Shown: positions 6,261 through 9,885 of the stretch, in pieces
Layout of the letters: each line of letters opens with the position of its first letter
Position numbering within the stretch: the first letter of the stretch is position 1
Assembly (NCBI GenBank): GCA_016869895.1
Contig: VGDC01000038.1
Location: 1 to 9,885, forward strand
Length of the DNA stretch: 9,885 bases
Direction: 5' to 3'
Source: Alphaproteobacteria bacterium
Lineage (GTDB): Bacteria > Pseudomonadota > Alphaproteobacteria > Rickettsiales > VGDC01
Notes under the pieces: model-generated
What the model saw: the letters and a program-made list of their open reading frames with translations, nothing else
Told to the model about the DNA's origin: nothing
The model's database searches: none
Position numbers and translations under genes: made by a program

Positions 6261-7532
6261 TCAGCGCGCGTTTTCCGCCGTCGCCGCGCGGGATGCCTTC
6301 ACGCGGTCGGCGAAGCTGCCTCTGCGCGCCGTGACAGCCGCATCATTGAGGGTCTTCTGCTCATCCGCCGCTTGTGCGAAATCGTCGCCGCCACGGGAAG
6401 CGCGCAGTTCCGTCTGTTCGTCGCGCAGAGGGATGCCCTGCTCCTTCGCCAGTGCATCCAGCTTGATGAACACATCCGCCAGCACCTTGCTGCAGATGAG
6501 CGCACCGTGATGATCGTCCCGTGCCGAACGGTCAACGCCGAGGTTATCGGCAAGGCTGTCGAGGTCATATTTCTCTTTGCCAGGCAGCACGGTCTTGGCC
6601 AGTTTTAGGCTATCGACGGAGCGCGCCTTGTCCACGGGAGGCTTGCCCGCCGCTTCCAGTTCCGCGTTCAGGAAGCCGATGTCGAATCGCGCGTTATGCG
6701 CCACCAGCGGCGAATCGCCGATGAACTCAAGGAAAGAATCCGCGACTTCGGGGAAGGTCGGCTTGCCCTTCACCGTCTCGTTGTCGATGGCATGCACGCG
6801 CGTGGCGGATTTGGGGATGTCGCGCAGCGGATTGATGATTTCGTGATATTCCCGCCCCGTCGGTTTCCCGTCGATAAGTTCGACCGCCGCGATGTCCACC
6901 AGCTTGTCGCCTCGCGCAGGGCTGAGTCCGGTCGTTTCCGTATCCCAGACAATGATGCGCTCGCCCTTATTCTTTTCGCTGCTCATGGCTTTTTCCTCTG
7001 CCAGTTTCCCGATGCGTTGTTTCATGCGTTCTTCCGCTTGGCTCACCTCTTCGCGGTAGCCATGCGGGCTGTCTTTTCCTGCGCCGTCACGGTTGAACAG
7101 GATGTCCTCCGCATGCTCTTCCGGCAGACGCTTCACGCCGATGCGCAGGGAATTGATGCCGAGGTCACGGTTGGAAACGGGGTCTTCCACGCCAAGGTTG
7201 TCCAGATTATTGAATTCATCCAGCACGTCCTTGCGGGTCACGCCATCGACCTTCTTCAGCTCTTCGACGACCTTATACCACGCGACCTTATGCCCCATGT
7301 CCCACACATCCGCGCGGGATTGGCCTTCTTTCCACGGGCCGACCTTGATGCCGTTGCGCCAGTCGAGCTTCGTGTCCGGCTCGGGGCCATCCGGTGCTTT
7401 CGCCCAGACCTCGCGCACCACCGCCGCGCGGAAGCCCGATGGGCGCGAGAACATATCGCTTTTCGCGTGTTCAATCGCCTCCGGTTCGCCGTTTTCCAGC
7501 AGGTTTTCGTCTTTTTGCGGGGTATCGCTCAT
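6261..7532 (-). CDS. GH-E (HNH/EndoVII-fold) nuclease-like domain fused to DnaQ-family exonuclease domain
   Basis: A 423-residue protein with two nuclease-type domains. Residues 33-125 resemble GH-E toxin nucleases of polymorphic toxin systems: VREVWAKAPDG, then VWDMGHK (76-82, G80-H81), then VLDEFNN (103-109) and EDPVSNRD (116-123). Residues 140-190 are a charged linker. Residues 191-370 are a DnaQ/epsilon 3'-5' exonuclease: ExoI VWDTETTG (D197, E199), ExoII AHNARFDIGF (D284), ExoIIIepsilon HHGALIC (H342). Cys347 stands where E. coli epsilon has D167. Residues 371-423 are a polar, Ala/Arg-rich tail, probably disordered. No signal peptide or export domain is present, so it is likely cytosolic. 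The ATG at 7532 follows an in-frame stop four codons upstream and has no clear ribosome binding site; an internal ATG at 6986 has a good one. It lies 73 bp after a SUFU immunity-like gene. It is an accessory DnaQ paralogue rather than the replicative epsilon subunit. The DnaQ call is firm; the GH-E call rests on motif similarity from memory. Confidence 0.83.
   Translation of the reverse strand: MSDTPQKDENLLENGEPEAIEHAKSDMFSRPSGFRAAVVREVWAKAPDGPEPDTKLDWRNGIKVGPWKEGQSRADVWDMGHKVAWYKVVEELKKVDGVTRKDVLDEFNNLDNLGVEDPVSNRDLGINSLRIGVKRLPEEHAEDILFNRDGAGKDSPHGYREEVSQAEERMKQRIGKLAEEKAMSSEKNKGERIIVWDTETTGLSPARGDKLVDIAAVELIDGKPTGREYHEIINPLRDIPKSATRVHAIDNETVKGKPTFPEVADSFLEFIGDSPLVAHNARFDIGFLNAELEAAGKPPVDKARSVDSLKLAKTVLPGKEKYDLDSLADNLGVDRSARDDHHGALICSKVLADVFIKLDALAKEQGIPLRDEQTELRASRGGDDFAQAADEQKTLNDAAVTARRGSFADRVKASRAATAENAR
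6984..6999 (-). promoter_or_regulatory. Candidate internal ribosome binding site and start for the DnaQ half
   Basis: On the minus strand AGAGG (6999-6995) precedes ATG (6986-6984) by 8 nt, inside the fusion gene. The resulting product would begin MSSEKNKGERIIVWDTETTG, i.e. right before the exonuclease domain. This site is stronger than anything in front of the full-length start. Confidence 0.4.
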
Positions 7533-7574
7533 GGCAGCATACTATCCCATCGGCAGCGCGTTGAATGTGAAACT

Positions 7575-7602
7575 ATTGTTAAACAACGCTATTGCGCTGC
7601 AA
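7575..7602 (-). promoter_or_regulatory. Weak candidate promoter with palindrome between the SUFU and GH-E/DnaQ genes
   Basis: In the 73-bp gap on the minus strand, TTGCAG (7602-7597) and AACAAT (7580-7575) are 16 nt apart, a weak promoter match about 43 nt before the start. The -10 overlaps the AT-rich palindrome TTGTTAAACAA (plus 7576-7586), which could be an operator or a short hairpin. No T-run follows, so it is not a convincing terminator. Confidence 0.2.
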
Positions 7603-7605
7603 CAC

Positions 7606-8208
7606 TCACACACTCGCCAGCAAGCTGGGGCGCGGGCGCAGGAAGCAGGTCTGGCGGTTGGCGAGAATCAGCTGGTCGAAGGCATCCGGCCCTTCCATAG
7701 CGATGAAATCCGCCTCGTCCTCATAGACGGGGAAGAGCCAAGTGAAGACCATCGGCGGCTCGATGTCGGCCAGCATGATGCCCTCTTCGGGCAGGAAGAA
7801 CGGCATGGTCACATACCATGCCACGAACGGCTGCGGCGCATGGCTGGGAAGCGCAGGTTCCTGCGGAATGGCGAGGAGCGCGCCGCGCCCTAAGACCTTG
7901 CCGGTCTGGTGCACCGTCTGCCCCACCGCGTTGAAATGCGACAGCAGATTATCGTTGAATTCCGCTTCCGGCCACGCGATGAGCAATTCCTGACGCAAGC
8001 CGTCCTCATCGCCCTGCTCCAGCACATCCTTGCTCAGGCCGTATGTGCCCAGGACCATCCATTCCGGCGCGGGATTCAGCGTGAACTGCGCGAGCGAGAA
8101 ACTGCCGGGATTCCCGTCGTTGTCCTTGGTGCGCCATCCGGCTTTGATTTCGCCCAGATACTGGTCGAAATGGTCGGTGAGCGGCGAGGAGGTGACAGGT
8201 TCGGTCAT
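7606..8208 (-). CDS. SUFU (suppressor-of-fused) domain protein, immunity-like
   Basis: A 200-residue cytosolic protein without signal peptide or membrane segment. It fits the bacterial SUFU family by the pattern PEWMVLGTYGLS (48-59), RQELLIAWP (72-80), a central segment ending in LL-IP, then VTMPFFLPEEGI (133-144) and the end motif FTWLFPVYEDEADFIAMEG with DAFDQL (155-181). The FPVYEDEADF core matches the LVPLYEEE-type hallmark I know from the family. Bacterial SUFU proteins are predicted immunity proteins against secreted nuclease and other toxins, binding the toxin domain directly. Here the next gene encodes a GH-E nuclease-like domain. The start at 8208 has AAGGA 8 nt upstream. It begins 40 bp after the glpD stop and may be transcribed with glpK-glpD. 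Family assignment is by pattern recognition; the immunity role is inference. Confidence 0.68.
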   Translation of the reverse strand: MTEPVTSSPLTDHFDQYLGEIKAGWRTKDNDGNPGSFSLAQFTLNPAPEWMVLGTYGLSKDVLEQGDEDGLRQELLIAWPEAEFNDNLLSHFNAVGQTVHQTGKVLGRGALLAIPQEPALPSHAPQPFVAWYVTMPFFLPEEGIMLADIEPPMVFTWLFPVYEDEADFIAMEGPDAFDQLILANRQTCFLRPRPSLLASV

Positions 8209-8216
8209 GGCGGATT

Positions 8217-8221
8217 TCCTT
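8217..8221 (-). promoter_or_regulatory. Ribosome binding site of the SUFU gene
   Basis: AAGGA on the minus strand, 8 nt before the ATG at 8208. It sits in the 40-bp gap after glpD, where no terminator is visible. This supports read-through from the glycerol genes. Confidence 0.6.
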
Positions 8222-8248
8222 ATCTCTGGCGGGAAATACAGCTATAGC

Positions 8249-9643
8249 CTATTTGGCGTTTTTGTCAAACCATGCGGCGATTCGCTGTTGCTCCTCTGCG
8301 TTCAGCGTCAGCCCCAGCTTCGTGCGCCGCCAGAGGAAATCCTCCGCCGTCCTCGCCCATTCATGGTCGCGGGAATAGCGCAGCTCCGCCTCGCAAAGCC
8401 CTGCGGCGATTTCCTCGCCTTTCTCGCCTATTTCCAGCAGCTTCGCGCCATACTGCCGCAGCCATCGGGCGGGGATTCCGTCTGTCGGCGCATCGAACCT
8501 CTCACCCCCCGGCAAGGTCGCCGCATGCGTCCACTTTTGTGCCGACAATTGTGGGTGCAATTTATCGATAACCGCTTCAGAAAGCCGTCTAAATGTGGTG
8601 ATTTTTCCACCAAAAATCGTCAAAAATGGTGCATTTTTTTGCGTTTTTTCGTCGATTTCGAGCACATAATCGCGCGTTATTGCGCTGGCGTTACTGCTTC
8701 CATCGTCATACAGCGAACGAACCCCAGCATAACTCCAAACGATGTCTTTTTGGGAGAGTGGGTTCATCAGATAGCCATTCACCGCATCGAGAAGATAATC
8801 CACTTCCGCATCGGTGATGGCGACATCTTTTGCGTCACCGCTGAAGGGGATGTCGGTGGTGCCGATGAGCGAGAACTCATCTTGAAAAGGCAGGATGAAA
8901 AGGATGCGCTTATCGGGCAGTTGGAGGATATAGGCGTGTTTGCCGTTGTGGATTTTCGGCACGACGATATGGCTGCCCTTGATGAGCTTGGCTTTACCTT
9001 TCGTCTTCACCCCTGCCATGCGGGAGATGTTCTCCACCCATGGCCCTGCGGCATTGACGATGGCCTTCGCACGCAGGGTTTCTCCCGTTTCCAGCGTCAC
9101 TTGCCAACCATCGTCCTCTTGCGTCAGGGCAGTGCAGGCGGTGCGCAGGCGGATATCCGCGCCACGCGCTGCGGCATCTTGCAAGTTGGCAAGCACGAGG
9201 CGGGCATCGTCCACCCAGCAATCGGTGTAGCGATAGCCATGGAAGAATTCATCTTTCAGCACCTCGCCGCGCAGGGTGATCTTGCTGGATTTGCGCAGTT
9301 TCATGCCCCATGCGAGGTGGTCGTAGAGGAACAGCCCCAAGCCTATCAGCCAGCCGGAGCGGGTGTGCTCGCCCAGCGGCAACAGGAAATCCATCGGCCA
9401 GATGATATGCGGGGCGATTCCCAACAACACCTCACGCTCCTGCAACGCCTCGCGCACCAGCCGGAATTCGCGGTATTCGAGATAGCGCAACCCGCCATGC
9501 ACCAGCTTGCTGCTGGCAGAAGAAGTTGCCCCCGCAAGGTCGCCCTTCTCCAACAACAATACCTTCAGACCGCGCCCTGCGGCATCGCGCGCTATCCCTG
9601 CGCCGTTGATACCGCCGCCGATGATGGCTAGGTCGTATGTCAT
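8249..9643 (-). CDS. glpD: Aerobic glycerol-3-phosphate dehydrogenase (FAD)
   Basis: Membrane-associated flavoprotein that oxidises sn-glycerol-3-phosphate to dihydroxyacetone phosphate and passes electrons to quinone. The 464 residues from the ATG at 9643 are slightly short for the family (about 500 in E. coli). The Rossmann FAD loop is DLAIIGGGINGAG (4-16). The GlpD signature SSASSKLVHGGLRYLE lies at 41-56, with H49. IGTTDIPF (260-267), YAGVRSLYDD (305-314) and GGKITTFR (345-352) follow. The C-terminal helical DAO_C-type domain covers about 390-464. An upstream ATG at 9676 would add 11 residues inside glpK. The start at 9643 is preferred because it places the FAD loop at the usual distance, has GAGG 5 nt upstream, and forms an ATGA overlap with the glpK stop. 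An AT-rich patch (8585-8665) covers the GGKITTF motif. Confidence 0.96.
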   Translation of the reverse strand: MTYDLAIIGGGINGAGIARDAAGRGLKVLLLEKGDLAGATSSASSKLVHGGLRYLEYREFRLVREALQEREVLLGIAPHIIWPMDFLLPLGEHTRSGWLIGLGLFLYDHLAWGMKLRKSSKITLRGEVLKDEFFHGYRYTDCWVDDARLVLANLQDAAARGADIRLRTACTALTQEDDGWQVTLETGETLRAKAIVNAAGPWVENISRMAGVKTKGKAKLIKGSHIVVPKIHNGKHAYILQLPDKRILFILPFQDEFSLIGTTDIPFSGDAKDVAITDAEVDYLLDAVNGYLMNPLSQKDIVWSYAGVRSLYDDGSSNASAITRDYVLEIDEKTQKNAPFLTIFGGKITTFRRLSEAVIDKLHPQLSAQKWTHAATLPGGERFDAPTDGIPARWLRQYGAKLLEIGEKGEEIAAGLCEAELRYSRDHEWARTAEDFLWRRTKLGLTLNAEEQQRIAAWFDKNAK

Positions 9644-9885
9644 GCTGTCCTCACCCGTGCCACGGCGGCCTGCCAACCCGCATAGGCCTCTGCGCGCTGG
9701 TTTTCCGCCAGTTTCGGCTCAAATCGCCGTTCACATGCCCATGCGGCGGAGATGTCCTCCAACCCGCTATAGATTCCTGCGCCAAGCCCCGCCAGATAAG
9801 CCGCGCCGAGGGCGGTCGTCTCGATGATGCGTGGGCGTTCCACCGCCACGCCCAGCGTGTCGGCAAGGCTTTGGCAGAACCAGTC
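9640..9885 (-). CDS. glpK: Glycerol kinase, C-terminal 81 residues (5' part beyond window)
   Basis: The end of glycerol kinase, which phosphorylates glycerol to glycerol-3-phosphate, the substrate of the GlpD encoded next. The visible part starts DWFCQSLADTLGVAVERP and continues ETTALGAAYLAGLGAGIY, the conserved FGGY C-terminal signature. The usual RRF-P and Y..W..AV ending follows. The start codon and ATPase N-terminal domain lie outside the window. The stop overlaps the glpD start by ATGA, so the two are translationally coupled. Confidence 0.93.
   Translation of the reverse strand, partial: DWFCQSLADTLGVAVERPRIIETTALGAAYLAGLGAGIYSGLEDISAAWACERRFEPKLAENQRAEAYAGWQAAVARVRTA

Noticed and set aside
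6241..6263. AGCGC repeats after the GH-E/DnaQ stop as a terminator
   Set aside because: The AGCGC copies are direct repeats with only a 4-bp GCGC pairing possible and no T-run.
6696..7700. Plus-strand open frame of 334 codons opposite the GH-E/DnaQ gene
   Set aside because: Antisense shadow; the minus strand carries intact DnaQ motifs.
8585..8665. AT-rich patch with GGTG/CACC hairpin and T-runs, terminator-like
   Set aside because: It lies inside glpD over the conserved GGKITTF motif, and on the coding strand the T-run precedes the stem instead of following it.
8030..9631. Plus-strand open frame of 533 codons opposite glpD and SUFU
   Set aside because: It spans two real minus-strand genes and the gap between them and has no family features.

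Overview
The window is about 9.9 kb of GC-rich (I estimate 57-60 %) bacterial chromosome. The organism looks like a proteobacterium, most likely an alphaproteobacterium. I infer this from the ppk-then-ppx order, the polyphosphate kinase sequence style, the SixA-like phosphatase and a pseudopilin with an LPCPA-type motif. No marker gene settles the taxonomy. Nearly all of the window is coding, in eight genes: seven on the minus strand and one on the plus strand. No tRNA, rRNA, CRISPR array, insertion sequence or clear rho-independent terminator was seen.

Left part (1-4205): polyphosphate metabolism. ppk1 (1286-3475, minus) overlaps the downstream exopolyphosphatase gene ppx (1-1289, minus, cut by the window edge) by an ATGA junction, so synthesis and breakdown of polyphosphate appear to be translationally coupled. 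A 208-bp spacer separates ppk from a divergently oriented SixA-like histidine phosphatase gene (3684-4205, plus), and the spacer contains a good sigma70-type promoter for that gene.

Middle (4218-6167, minus): a 649-residue protein with a type IV prepilin N terminus followed by seven RCC1-type repeats, each carrying a C-x9-C pair. It looks like a minor pilin or pseudopilin carrying a disulfide-stabilised seven-bladed propeller.

Right part (6261-9885, minus): the end of glpK overlaps glpD by another ATGA. After 40 bp comes a SUFU-domain protein, and after 73 bp a 423-residue fusion of a GH-E (HNH/EndoVII-fold) toxin-nuclease-like domain with a DnaQ-type 3'-5' exonuclease domain. SUFU proteins are predicted immunity proteins of polymorphic toxin systems and GH-E domains are predicted toxin tips of the same systems, so these two genes look like a captured and remodelled toxin/immunity pair next to the glycerol operon. 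In the fusion, the last exonuclease metal-ligand Asp is a Cys, and part of the GH-E active-site signature is missing. An internal ATG with a good ribosome binding site could yield the exonuclease half alone. This SUFU / GH-E-DnaQ pair and the pilin-RCC1 fusion are the two candidates for something not previously described.
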